From the NCBI GenBank assembly GCA_963710175.1, contig CAVPZC010000001.1:1860001-1924000 (forward strand): 64,000 bases of DNA. Reading direction: 5' to 3'. The notes beneath the pieces are model-generated. The model was not told the DNA's origin, made no database searches, and worked only from the letters and a program-made list of their open reading frames with translations. Position 1 is the stretch's first letter, and each line of letters begins with the position of its first letter. Source of the DNA: Phormidesmis sp963710175. GTDB taxonomy: Bacteria; Cyanobacteriota; Cyanobacteriia; Phormidesmidales; Phormidesmidaceae. Both the position numbers and the translations under genes were made by a program. Of the stretch, positions 54,101 to 61,061 are shown piece after piece.

Positions 54101-54464
54101 GATTAAGCGATCGCCCCTGCGAGATGTAGGCGGTATGTTGCAATCGATTCACTACGCAGCGGTCACCGGGTTTCAAAACGAAGTTGAAAGCGGGGTGATC
54201 CACCTAGAGCAAACCGAAGTTATGCAGCAGTGGACTGATTTTTGGGAGAAGTGGGTCAGCGCCGCGTTCTTACATGCCTATGTGACAACGGCTAGCGCGG
54301 CAGACTTTTTGCCAAAAGCAGACCAGGAGCTACAGGTACTGCTCAACAACTACTTGCTCTCTAAGGCAATTTTTGATGTGGGTTACAAGCTCGCCAATAA
54401 TTCGGAGGAGATAAAAGTGCCGCTACAGCGGCTGTTGCAGTTCGTCGATAGCCAGCTAGCGTAG
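51117..54464 (+). CDS. treS: Trehalose synthase (maltose alpha-D-glucosyltransferase) fused to maltokinase
   Basis: 1115 residues, the length of TreS-Mak fusions. N-terminal GH13 domain: WFKNAIIYEVPVRAFADSNG, DGLRMDAVPYLFEREG (nucleophile Asp), KMLLAEANQWPEDAAAYYGD (acid Glu), LRNHDELTLEMV (stabilising Asp). C-terminal maltokinase from about residue 560, with NYLAGDYNNTSVIY, the catalytic TRYHGDYHLGQALYTGK and Mg-binding ILIDFEGEASR. TreS interconverts trehalose and maltose; maltokinase phosphorylates maltose for GlgE, which is not in this window. Divergent from malQ. Followed by a 12-bp hairpin. Confidence 0.94.
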   Translation: MALDNSPLWFKNAIIYEVPVRAFADSNGDGIGDFRGLTERLDYLQELGVTALWVLPFFPSPLRDDGYDISDYLSVNPIYGTLDDFKDFLAAAHQRDIRVIIELIVNHTSDQHPWFKRARLAPAGSSERDFYVWSDSPDKYKGTRIIFQDFETSNWSWDPVAKAYYWHRFYAHQPDINYDNPAVQQAVFDVLEFWLEMGVDGLRMDAVPYLFEREGTNCENLPETHEFLKSLRTYVDDRYEGKMLLAEANQWPEDAAAYYGDGDECHMNFHFPLMPRLFMSLRMEDNFPIIDILKQTPEIPENCQWGLFLRNHDELTLEMVTDEDRDYMYRVYAQDPEMRINLGIRRRLVPLLENDRRQIELLNGLLLSLPGTPVLYYGDEIGMGDNVYLGDRNGVRTPMQWSPDRNAGFSQANPHKLYLPLIVDSEYHYTTINVEAQRAAPNSLLNWTKRLIATRKRYQAFGWGDFHLLSLDNRKVLAFTRIYKDEEILVVANLSRFVQAARLDLSLFKGRMPVEIFGRTEFPSVGEDGNYFLSLGPYAFYWFSLKPSSVSYLSPSEVPTVELTQWEAIFAASHREALEHLLTDYLKRRQWLGKPGQVRTAELTECMDIHDSDTHMLCLRVEYTQGDPATYLMFVSYAFGEFAQQLLNESSPAVLARLQMTEIGEVGVLYDAIADKDFLTTLLKTTLAGSTYEGTAGKLSATALALLEETDLPTSANYLAGDYNNTSVIYSDGESANGSHLILKLFRKVGSGINPDLEIRRFLSKQAASEKPFNNFNTIVGYLDYERSQSEPATVGILQKYVPEVQTTWDYSLDNIRSYFDQVSIEAPKLSAPPALEELIAFQSKFEEDTEDKRLVSHLMGTYLANIQLLGQRTAEFHAALASDPTDSAFAPEPFTGFHQRSIYQYNRNLTGQVFLRLKDQMWSLNEDLQPLAQTVLGYQEVYLERFKKLLDCKITALRTRYHGDYHLGQALYTGKDFILIDFEGEASRNVSERRIKRSPLRDVGGMLQSIHYAAVTGFQNEVESGVIHLEQTEVMQQWTDFWEKWVSAAFLHAYVTTASAADFLPKADQELQVLLNNYLLSKAIFDVGYKLANNSEEIKVPLQRLLQFVDSQLA

Positions 54465-54489
54465 AAAATTAGGGCGATCAGTCTATAGT

Positions 54490-54523
54490 GGTCACTTAGC
54501 TCTAAATAGGCAGCTAAGTGACC
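54490..54523. terminator. Hairpin between convergent treS and symporter genes
   Basis: GGTCACTTAGCT and AGCTAAGTGACC form a 12-bp perfect stem with a 10-base loop, 26 bases after treS. No U tract, so its role as terminator is likely but not proved. Confidence 0.6.
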
Positions 54524-54570
54524 CGTTAACGCGCGTGGGCGTAGCCTTGTCTACGAGTATGCATCTGATG

Positions 54571-55983
54571 CTAGCCGTTCTCACCCGAGGGCGTTACCGT
54601 CTCTGCGCCGGTCATCAAGGTTCCGGCCAGATAAACCAGCCCGCTCGCAGCCATGCCAGGGAGAACTTCATACATCGCGCCCGATAGGCCAAACTGCTTC
54701 CAGGCAACGGCTCCGGCAATCCCGGCAACCATCATAGCGATCGCCACGGGTGTACTCACAGGCTTCTCCCAGGCCCGCAATATCAGCAGAACGCCCAGCC
54801 CTGAAGCCAAAATTGACCAGGCGAAGGTAATCAACCCGAACACGCTGTCGTTGTTAACCAGAGCGATCACCAGTACAATCGCTGTCACAATCAGCGTCCC
54901 TAGCTTAGCGACCCGGTAAGATCTTGACATGCCGGGAAAGAGATCTTGAGTGAGCGCTGCCGAACAGGAGAGAATTTGTGAATCAGCGGTTGAAATTGTC
55001 GCCGCAAATATGCCTGCCAGCATCACCCCAACTAGAACGCCAGGTAACAAGTCTACCGAAAGATCTAACAGAGCAAGCTCAGGATCGGCTAACGAAGGCA
55101 GCAGCACCCGCCCCGAAAGGCCGACAAAAATAGCGGCAAACGCCGTGACTAATCCAAAAACAGTTCTGATATCCCGCGCTTTGCCCATATTGTCAGCCGA
55201 GTCGAGCGCCATCGCCCTAACCAAAATATGCGGCTGTCCGACTGCGCCAAATCCGGCAAACAGCCAGCCAATAAAAAAGGGCCAAAAGCCCCACGCCAGT
55301 TCCGATGGGAACAAAGCCGTCAGCGTACTGTCAATATTGCCCAGCTCAGCAAAAATGTTGCCCACGCCGCCCCCTGCGGAAATTGTAAAGACTAGCAGCA
55401 GCAGCAGTGCTCCCACCATGACCAGTGTCTGTACTGCATCTGTCCAAATTGAAGCGCGAATGCCGCCAGAAAAGCAGTAGACAACCACAATCACCGTACC
55501 AATTACGATTCCCCAGGCATAGTCCCAGCCAAAAAGACTGTTGAGCGCTTTGCTGCCCGCTAGTAGCTGAGCCCCGGCATAAGCCCCTAAAAAGAAGATT
55601 GTAATTAGCGCAGAGACTGCCGAAACCCAGCGATGGCCCGGTTGCTTCTGCGCTAAAAAGTCTGGAACCGTCTCCGAATTAGTCTTTTCTGAAGCCAGCC
55701 TCAGCTGCTTAAACACCAGCAGCCAGGAGAGGTAGTCACCTATCGCCCAGCCAATGGCCAGCCAAATGGCCGACAGTCCTTGCGTGTAGGCGTAGCCAAC
55801 TTGAGCTGTAAACAAAAAGCCGCTTTGCCCAGTGGACAAAGCCGATAGCCCGACCAGCCAGGGGTTGACCTGCCTGCCCGCTAGTAAGTAATCAGTCGTC
55901 GTATTTTGTTTTTGGGTGGCTGAGTAGACGCCAACGCCGGTAAATAGCAGCAAAAAAGCAATGAACGTCAGCGCGATCGCCAT
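54571..55983 (-). CDS. Sodium:solute symporter (SSS family)
   Basis: 470 residues, about 13 membrane helices (IALTFIAFLLLFTGVGVYSA; LSAIWLAIGWAIGDYLSWLL; YAWGIVIGTVIVVVYCFSGG; WGFWPFFIGWLFAGFGAVGQ). DYLLAGRQVNPWLVGLSALS, LSTGQSGFLFTAQVGYAY, GGIRASIWTDAVQTLVM and AGIFAATISTADSQILSCSA (the sodium-site helix) resemble PutP-like symporters of proline or related solutes. The substrate cannot be fixed; the neighbouring ureide genes allow allantoin, urea or an amino acid. Convergent with treS. Confidence 0.9.
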   Translation of the reverse strand: MAIALTFIAFLLLFTGVGVYSATQKQNTTTDYLLAGRQVNPWLVGLSALSTGQSGFLFTAQVGYAYTQGLSAIWLAIGWAIGDYLSWLLVFKQLRLASEKTNSETVPDFLAQKQPGHRWVSAVSALITIFFLGAYAGAQLLAGSKALNSLFGWDYAWGIVIGTVIVVVYCFSGGIRASIWTDAVQTLVMVGALLLLLVFTISAGGGVGNIFAELGNIDSTLTALFPSELAWGFWPFFIGWLFAGFGAVGQPHILVRAMALDSADNMGKARDIRTVFGLVTAFAAIFVGLSGRVLLPSLADPELALLDLSVDLLPGVLVGVMLAGIFAATISTADSQILSCSAALTQDLFPGMSRSYRVAKLGTLIVTAIVLVIALVNNDSVFGLITFAWSILASGLGVLLILRAWEKPVSTPVAIAMMVAGIAGAVAWKQFGLSGAMYEVLPGMAASGLVYLAGTLMTGAETVTPSGENG

Positions 55984-56126
55984 AGCATTGAATAATGAAC
56001 TGTCCTCATATCAGTAACAGGAACTTCATTAGTTAGAATCTTTCCTTATTGAGATGTTTTTAGCCAGCGCTCAGGCTGTGGCTGGCCAATAGGCATAGAG
56101 CGCTGTTGAATGGCTGAAGGACTATC

Positions 56127-57275
56127 CTATCCCTGCTGTAGCCGTTTGCTCGCAGCAGCCACGCCGCTCCCTGGTGTGTCCTGACCCAGCTCTTGCAGGG
56201 TTGCTTCCAATGCGCTGACAGCGCAGAGAACATCGCGATCGCTCACAAAGCCCAAATGCCCAATCCGAAACATCTTGCCCTTCATATGGTCCTGCCCGCC
56301 TGCCACGGCGATATTAAACCGCTTCTTCAGCACCGAACGAATTTTCTCAGCATCTATGCCATCAGGAACGACCGAAGTCACTGCGGGGCTGGCATTGCTA
56401 TCAGGGGCAAATAGGGGCAATCCCAGTGCCTTCATCCCGGCCCGAGTCGCTTCTTTATGGCGCTGATGACGAGCGAAAATGCTCTCTAGCCCTTCTTCTT
56501 TCATCATCTCCAGGGCAACTTTCATACCGAAGTAGAGATTGACGGGCGGAGTAAAGGGCGTGCTGTCTTTAGCAGCGGCTTTGCGATAGGCCCCCAGGTC
56601 GAGGTAAAACTTGGGCAGCGTCGCTTTTTCGTAGGCGGCCCAGGCCTTATCGCTCACGGCGACAAAGCCGAGTCCGGGCGGCAGCATGAAGCCCTTTTGC
56701 GAGCCGGAGCCAATCACGTCTATTTCCCATTCATCCACAGGAATGTTGTACGAGCCCAGGCTAGTGACCGCATCGACGATCATCAGCGCTTCGCCGTGCT
56801 GCTTTACCAGCTTGTTAATGGCTTCTAGATCGTTGAGGACGCCGGTAGAGGTTTCGCTGTGGGTGAGGATGACGGCTTTGATTTTCTTTTCGCTGTCGGC
56901 GGCTAGGGCTTCGCCAAACGCATCTGGGTCAATCGGCTTGCCCCACTCGGCGGTGATTTCCTGCACGTCTAGCCCGTAGGCTTTGGAAATCTTTGTCCAG
57001 CGTTCGCCAAATTTGCCGTTGTTGCCGACGAGGACGCGATCGCCTGCGCTCAAAAAGTTAATAATGGCCGCTTCAATTGTGCCGGTGCCGCTAGCGGTCA
57101 GCGCCAGCACCGGGTTTTCGGTCTGAAAGAGCCACTGCAAATTGGCATTCGTCTCAGCGATAATCTGGCTAAATTCGCCGCTGCGATGACCAATCGGATG
57201 CTTAGCCATGGCTAGCAGTACTTTTTCGGGCACCGGAGTCGGCCCCGGAATCATCAGCATTAATTTGTCATCCAT
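56127..57275 (-). CDS. Class V aminotransferase, alanine-glyoxylate / serine-glyoxylate type
   Basis: 382 residues. PLP enzyme of the AGT family: MLMIPGPTPVPEKVLLAMAK start, HPIGHRSGEFSQIIAETNAN, ALTASGTGTIEAAIINFLSA (PLP phosphate), VDAVTSLGSYNIPVDEWEID and VIGSGSQKGFMLPPGLGFVA (PLP Lys), FNIAVAGGQDHMKGKMFRIG. It makes glycine from glyoxylate, either in photorespiration or as ureidoglycine-glyoxylate aminotransferase. The ureidoglycolate lyase that begins 55 bases away on the other strand makes glyoxylate, so both readings are compatible. Confidence 0.9.
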   Translation of the reverse strand: MDDKLMLMIPGPTPVPEKVLLAMAKHPIGHRSGEFSQIIAETNANLQWLFQTENPVLALTASGTGTIEAAIINFLSAGDRVLVGNNGKFGERWTKISKAYGLDVQEITAEWGKPIDPDAFGEALAADSEKKIKAVILTHSETSTGVLNDLEAINKLVKQHGEALMIVDAVTSLGSYNIPVDEWEIDVIGSGSQKGFMLPPGLGFVAVSDKAWAAYEKATLPKFYLDLGAYRKAAAKDSTPFTPPVNLYFGMKVALEMMKEEGLESIFARHQRHKEATRAGMKALGLPLFAPDSNASPAVTSVVPDGIDAEKIRSVLKKRFNIAVAGGQDHMKGKMFRIGHLGFVSDRDVLCAVSALEATLQELGQDTPGSGVAAASKRLQQG

Positions 57276-57329
57276 GGGAATCGCGTTTGATGAAGAAATA
57301 GGTGGAAAGAGCAGGTATCTTTCTTTAGA

Positions 57330-57863
57330 ATGATACCGCTCGCCCTGCTAAATACCATGACCGTATCTACTGCTCGCCCGCCTGTTGCGACTCAGCCGAT
57401 TGCCGCTATCCCCATTACTGCCGAAGCGTTTGCTCCTTTTGGCCAGCTAATTTTGCCTCAGCCTGACCATGTGCCTTTTCATTCGGGCGACGCGCAGCTC
57501 CAGTTGCAAAACGGCATTCCGCGCTTTTACATCATGCAGTTACATCGGCGCGGGCGACGATTTCATGACATTACCCGGCACGGGGGCTGCACTCAGTGCT
57601 TGGGGGCGCTAGAAGGCCGGGAGTGGTTTTTGGGGGTTGCGCCGCCCGGCGATCGGCCTTCTCCGCTGCTTGAGGCCATTCAGGTGTTCAAAATTCCCGG
57701 CGACTGCTTTGTCAAACTGGCGGTGGGCACCTGGCACGCTGGCCCTTATTTTGACGAGGAAACCGTCAATTTTTACAATCTGGAACTCAGCGATACAAAT
57801 GTCGTTGACCACACCACCTGCGACCTTTTACAAACCTACGGTGTAGAGTTTGAGATTGTGTGA
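57330..57863 (+). CDS. allA: Ureidoglycolate lyase
   Basis: 177 residues (start 57330, or MTVSTARPP at 57357). Cupin-fold AllA, splitting ureidoglycolate into glyoxylate and urea. ITAEAFAPFGQLILPQPDHV start, FYIMQLHRRGRRFHDITRHG, the GGCTQCLGALEGREWFLGVA segment, and VKLAVGTWHAGPYFDEETVN (G-T-W-H-x-G-P, metal/active-site His) are the family's conserved blocks. Divergent from the aminotransferase gene; YciI gene follows. Together with PuuE it forms part of allantoin degradation. Confidence 0.88.
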   Translation: MIPLALLNTMTVSTARPPVATQPIAAIPITAEAFAPFGQLILPQPDHVPFHSGDAQLQLQNGIPRFYIMQLHRRGRRFHDITRHGGCTQCLGALEGREWFLGVAPPGDRPSPLLEAIQVFKIPGDCFVKLAVGTWHAGPYFDEETVNFYNLELSDTNVVDHTTCDLLQTYGVEFEIV

Positions 57864-57897
57864 TTTGATAGGGGATGAAAAACCAGATAGAAACGCC

Positions 57898-58167
57898 ATG
57901 CCAAAGTTCGTCATGTGGGGCAGCTACTGCGAAAACGCCTTGGAGAAACGCACCCCCTACCGGGAAGCCCACCTCAAAGGGCTCACCGACCAAAAAGCCC
58001 GAGGCATTCTCACCGCCCTCGGCCCCACAACTGACAACACCAAAGTGTTTGGCACCTACGAAGCCGATAGCAAAGAGACGGTGCGTCAGCTCGTGGAAGG
58101 CGACCCCTACTGGCAAAACGGCATCTGGACTGAATACGCTCTCTATGAGTGGAATCAGGTGTTTTAG
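57898..58167 (+). CDS. YciI-family protein
   Basis: 89 residues from ATG 57898; an in-frame GTG-type start lies at 57850. Ferredoxin-like YCII fold: FVMWGSYCENALEKRTPYRE, HLKGLTDQKARGILTALGPT and KETVRQLVEGDPYWQNGIWT, with the paired Asp/His residues and DPYxxxG-like motif (GDPYWQNGIW). Activity unknown. It follows ureidoglycolate lyase by 34 bases and is probably co-transcribed. Confidence 0.85.
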   Translation: MPKFVMWGSYCENALEKRTPYREAHLKGLTDQKARGILTALGPTTDNTKVFGTYEADSKETVRQLVEGDPYWQNGIWTEYALYEWNQVF

Positions 58168-58527
58168 GGCGGTCGCCTCAGCTAGGACGCTCTAAATGGC
58201 GGAGCGCTGACGCTGGCTCAAAACTGATTGCTGGCAAAAGGGAGTGATAGATAAATTTGAAAGATTGTGAGAGAAAAGGAGAGCTTTGCATAAAGAAAGG
58301 ATGAATTGGAGAAGAGGTAACAAGGGGTGGGGCGATCGCTCCTTTCGTTCGCGGCCTGTATCCTTTGGTTTTGTCAATGATAGGGTTGCTGTGCATTGAG
58401 TAAGAAAGCAATCAGCTTACAAAACCAATCCTTCGCGCTATGACACAAAAGGATTGCATTGACGCAGCAAAGGAATTTGGATAAAAACTAGAGGATCTGG
58501 GTCGCGAAGGCTTTGTTCGCGCCGTCA
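58168..58527. other. Intergenic stretch without recognised features
   Basis: Short overlapping minus-strand open frames exist here, but none has a family match or ribosome site that I can see. One GCGATCGC (HIP1) site near 58332. Confidence 0.5.
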
Positions 58528-58728
58528 AACTAAAGGTTTCAGCGTGCGCACAAAGCCTTGCACTTCTCGAACCAGAGGTTTCGGGGTGCGCACGAAGCCT
58601 TGCACCTCTCGAACTAAAAGTCGCGGCGGCAAGAGGAAGCGATCACGCCCCCAAACAAAAGATGCAGCGGCGCAATCAAAGCCAACAGACTGCCAAACCA
58701 GAGGTGCAGAGCGTGCAGATAGCCCTAG
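58528..58728. repeat. 42-bp tandem repeat, about 4.8 units, decaying toward the right
   Basis: Units at 58528 and 58570 are nearly identical (AACTAAAGGTTTCAGCGTGC and AACCAGAGGTTTCGGGGTGC lead them, then GCACnAAGCCTTGCACnTCTCG). Units at 58612, 58654 and 58696 are increasingly diverged but keep AACnAnAG at the same spacing. The minus strand reads as 14-residue repeats (REVQGFVRTPKPLV) and the plus strand as VRTKPCTSRTRGFG; neither has a clear start. It begins where the small gene at 58725 ends. Confidence 0.75.
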
Positions 58729-58955
58729 GCCGCCCGCACCCGCTTAGTCAGTATCGCCATCACCTCATTCGGCCTGCCAGTGGGCAATAGCTGACTCCAA
58801 TCATTCGGCTCGGCGTAGCCCAGCTTATGCAATTGCTGAATAGTCACCTGCACCGCGCCAGGACTACCAAACAGCATATGCCGCACCGGTTCAGTCGGTA
58901 AGCCACCAGAAGAAGCAGTGGACGCAGAAGCGCCCGCAGTAGAAGGAACAAACAT
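58725..58955 (-). CDS. Small cyanobacterial protein, paralogue of the gene at 14711
   Basis: 76 residues from ATG 58955 (MFVPSTAGASASTASS), with GGAG 10 bases upstream; a GTG at 59015 lies inside the leader hairpin and is unlikely. Low-complexity Ala/Ser N-terminus, then the conserved block VRHMLFGSPGAVQVTIQQLH, LGYAEPNDWSQLLPTGRPNE and VMAILTKRV. The leader contains a hairpin equivalent to that of the paralogue. TCTGGT in the leader can also pair with ACCAGA next to the ribosome site. Function unknown. Confidence 0.7.
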   Translation of the reverse strand: MFVPSTAGASASTASSGGLPTEPVRHMLFGSPGAVQVTIQQLHKLGYAEPNDWSQLLPTGRPNEVMAILTKRVRAA

Positions 58956-59006
58956 GAGATTCTGGTCTCCGCAAGTAGGGTTAGCGAGAAAACCAGAACT
59001 CAAAAG

Positions 59007-59049
59007 CTTAGCCACCCCACAAAAGCTAGTGCAAATCAGGGTGGCTAAG
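59007..59049 (-). promoter_or_regulatory. Conserved leader hairpin upstream of the small gene at 58725
   Basis: CTTAGCCACCC and GGGTGGCTAAG form an 11-bp stem with a ~21-base loop, 52 bases before the ATG on the minus strand, followed by CTTTTGAG. Shares AGCC-n-CCCTGAnTT and GGG-n-GGCT with the leader at 15066-15100. Confidence 0.6.
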
Positions 59050-59452
59050 GTAAAGTGACCTCAGCTTCCAGACTGCTCGTATCAGTTTGGGAGTTAGCCG
59101 TCGGTTAGGTGCGTCAACACCTGCCGATGGCGCTAAGTCGATTGAGTTCTGACAGGTAGAGACTGCGATAGGCATCACAATCAATAGTTACAGAGCATAG
59201 GCTGATTTCCAGCTTTCGTCAAGCGCTATCTAACGGACTATACACACTCTGGCTTTTTCCATTGAGCATGTGGGTGTAGGCGATCGCTAGCTTGATATTG
59301 TCAGTCTGGTGATTTGTTTGCGATCGCGCACCTGTTTAAGCACTTGAGCAGCAGCAAAGACTGCCTTAAGCAGCGACAGATGACTGAATGTAGCCAAAGC
59401 CTGAACAGCGCTATCCGCTCACAGCAGGGACGATTATACTAAAGTTGTCTAT
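59050..59452. other. Intergenic stretch without recognised genes
   Basis: Two HIP1-like GCGATCGC sites near 59280 and 59322; no open frame with a family match. A short minus-strand frame (AVQALATFSHLSLLKAVFAA) is open for ~40 codons but has no start or match that I recognise. Confidence 0.5.
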
Positions 59453-59573
59453 CTATCTGCCCTATAGGGTGATTAGGCAGACAAATTTCCACCTAACTAC
59501 CCGTAGAGGGTGATTGGGCCGAATTACTTCCATCTAATCTGCCGTACGGGGTGATTAGGTGGAAAGTTTCCCT
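59453..59573. repeat. Three tandem ~40-bp units, each a small hairpin
   Basis: Units start at 59453, 59493 and 59534 with CTAnCT, contain a palindromic centre (CCCTATAGGG, CCCGTAGAGGG, GCCGTACGGGG), then GGTGATTnGG, a purine-rich stretch and TTCC. CTAATC and GATTAG pair within the third unit. The centres differ but each stays self-complementary. They lie just before the first cassette-like gene. Confidence 0.7.
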
Positions 59574-59737
59574 CTAATAAGTAGTTATGCTGCTGATTCC
59601 TTAGGGGAGCGTAACCGCAAACTTGCCTGTCTCCATTTAGAATTAAGTCAGCTCAGAATTGTGAAATGAGTAAGTAACTGAAGTCGTTGCTAAGTTCCTA
59701 CTGCTGAATCTAAATCCGTGCTACCACTAGAAAAGTC

Positions 59738-60292
59738 ATGTCATCAGACATCATCCTGATAGGTCCTATTAGTACTGGTAAATCCACTGTTGGGTCGCTT
59801 TTAGCCAAGCGAATGGGTCTTCCACAGCGCTCGATGGACGAGTATCGATGGAACTACTATAAAGAGATTGGATATGATAAAGAGTTAGCAAAATACAAAA
59901 GGGAAACTGAGGGGTTTCGGGGAATCTATCAATATTGGAAGCCTTTTGAAGCTCATGCAGTAGAGAGATTGCTGTCAGAGCATAAAAATTGCGTTATTGA
60001 TTTTGGAGCTGGTCATTCTGTCTATGAAGATAACTCCTTGTTTCAGAGAGTTCAGCAAGTTTTAGCGTCTTACTCCAACATTGTCCTATTGCTACCTTCA
60101 TCAAATTTGGATGAATCAGTACAGATTTTGAATAATCGAAATGAGTACGTACCAGATGGGAAGCTGAACATCAATGAGCATTTTGTAAGACATCATTCAA
60201 ATCATGATCTTGCAAAGTTTACGGTGTATACAAAAGCAAAGACACCGGAGGAAACCTGCAATGAGATCTTGCAGTTGGTGGGCGCAGCATAA
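59738..60292 (+). CDS. P-loop kinase-like protein (shikimate kinase-like fold), low-GC
   Basis: 184 residues. Walker A ILIGPISTGKSTVGSLLAKR at residues 6-25, RSMDEYRWNYYKEIGYD after the first helix (S-M-D-E-Y, the shikimate kinase D-x-D position), VIDFGAGHSVYEDNSLFQRV (G-G-G-like loop replaced by FGAGHS), and a VLLLPSSNLDESVQILNNR strand-helix with a likely lid Arg. The shikimate-binding Arg residues are not clear, so it is a small-molecule or nucleotide kinase of unknown substrate. Markedly richer in A+T than neighbours. The stop TAA lies inside the attC-like site at 60287. Confidence 0.7.
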   Translation: MSSDIILIGPISTGKSTVGSLLAKRMGLPQRSMDEYRWNYYKEIGYDKELAKYKRETEGFRGIYQYWKPFEAHAVERLLSEHKNCVIDFGAGHSVYEDNSLFQRVQQVLASYSNIVLLLPSSNLDESVQILNNRNEYVPDGKLNINEHFVRHHSNHDLAKFTVYTKAKTPEETCNEILQLVGAA

Positions 60293-60370
60293 CAACCCCG
60301 CTGCACCGGAGCAAAGTTAAGTATTGGTGAATACAAAGGCTATATGCGCCCGGTGAGCGGGAACTTATGC
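60287..60370 (+). other. attC-like recombination site 1
   Basis: GCATAAC (60287, matching RYYYAAC), a short spacer, CCCGCTGCACCGG, a ~40-base loop, CCGGTGAGCGGG, and CTTATGC (60364) at the end. The two halves pair along their length. The last box should be GTTRRRY; here the G is C. The upstream cassette edge GTTATGC at 59584-59590 is the exact complement of GCATAAC, as an integrated cassette needs. GTTAGGC at 60418 is another possible box. Confidence 0.55.
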
Positions 60371-60449
60371 CGCTAATGATAGCTAATTAATCAATCAATT
60401 TTAATTTCTCATAAGACGTTAGGCAGATTGAATCCAATCCCGAATAGAT

Positions 60450-61061
60450 ATGAAATTAAGCAAACGTTATGTGCTGTTGAATGCTCTTGCATTAATAATG
60501 CTTGGGGGTTCATATTTTTTCAATTTTTTGCTCTATAGTCAAATTAAAAAATATTACTTTGAGCTTAATCAAACACGTTTGGATCCTTTAGGGTTAAGCT
60601 ATTACCCTGTAAATTCCAAGGAAGTTACGAGTACCCATCCATTCCGTGTGGTTTTCTTCGGTGACTCCAGAGCCGCCAGTTGGACACCACCTAATATCAA
60701 TGGATACGAGTTCATTAACCGTGGAATCTCCTCTCAGACATCAGTCCAGACGATCAAGCGATTCTCATATCATGTGCGCCCCTTAAAACCCAATGTGGTA
60801 GTTGTCCAGGTTGGCATCAACGATCTGAAAACTGTTGCCTTGTTCCCAGAACATAGGAAATTGATTGTTGCCAATTGTCAAACGAATATTAAGCAAATTG
60901 TAGAAGAATCCAGAAATCTAGGTGCAGTAGTGATCATAACTACTATTTTTCCAGTAGGGAATGTGCCTCTGGCGCGCAAGCCTTTTTGGTCAGATGAGAT
61001 AGATCAGACAGTTAAAGAAACAAATGCCTACATCGCTACACTGGCCGATGATAAGACCATC
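60450..61061 (+). pseudogene. N-terminal piece of an SGNH hydrolase, split by IS1182-family insertion
   Basis: 204 codons. Signal-anchor helix VLLNALALIMLGGSYFFNFL, then VVFFGDSRAASWTPPNINGY (block I Gly-Asp-Ser), FINRGISSQTSVQTIKRF (block II Gly), VVVQVGINDLKTVALFPEHR (block III G-x-N-D) and YIATLADDKTI. The last catalytic block is on the other side of the IS. Joined to 62851-63009 it gives a 256-residue SGNH/GDSL hydrolase, full length. A+T-rich. Probably a periplasmic or lipid-anchored esterase; substrate unknown. Confidence 0.85.

Noticed and set aside
58544..58747. Plus-strand 67-residue Arg/Lys-rich frame
   Set aside because: It follows the 42-bp repeat and has composition typical of repeat-derived open frames; no start signal.
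59453..59573. CRISPR-like array
   Set aside because: Only three directly adjacent units with no unique spacers between them, and no cas gene in the window.
60418..60424. GTTAGGC as the right box of attC site 1
   Set aside because: It matches GTTRRRY, but GCATAAC pairs better with CTTATGC at 60364, and site 2 has the same 85-bp span; kept only as an alternative.
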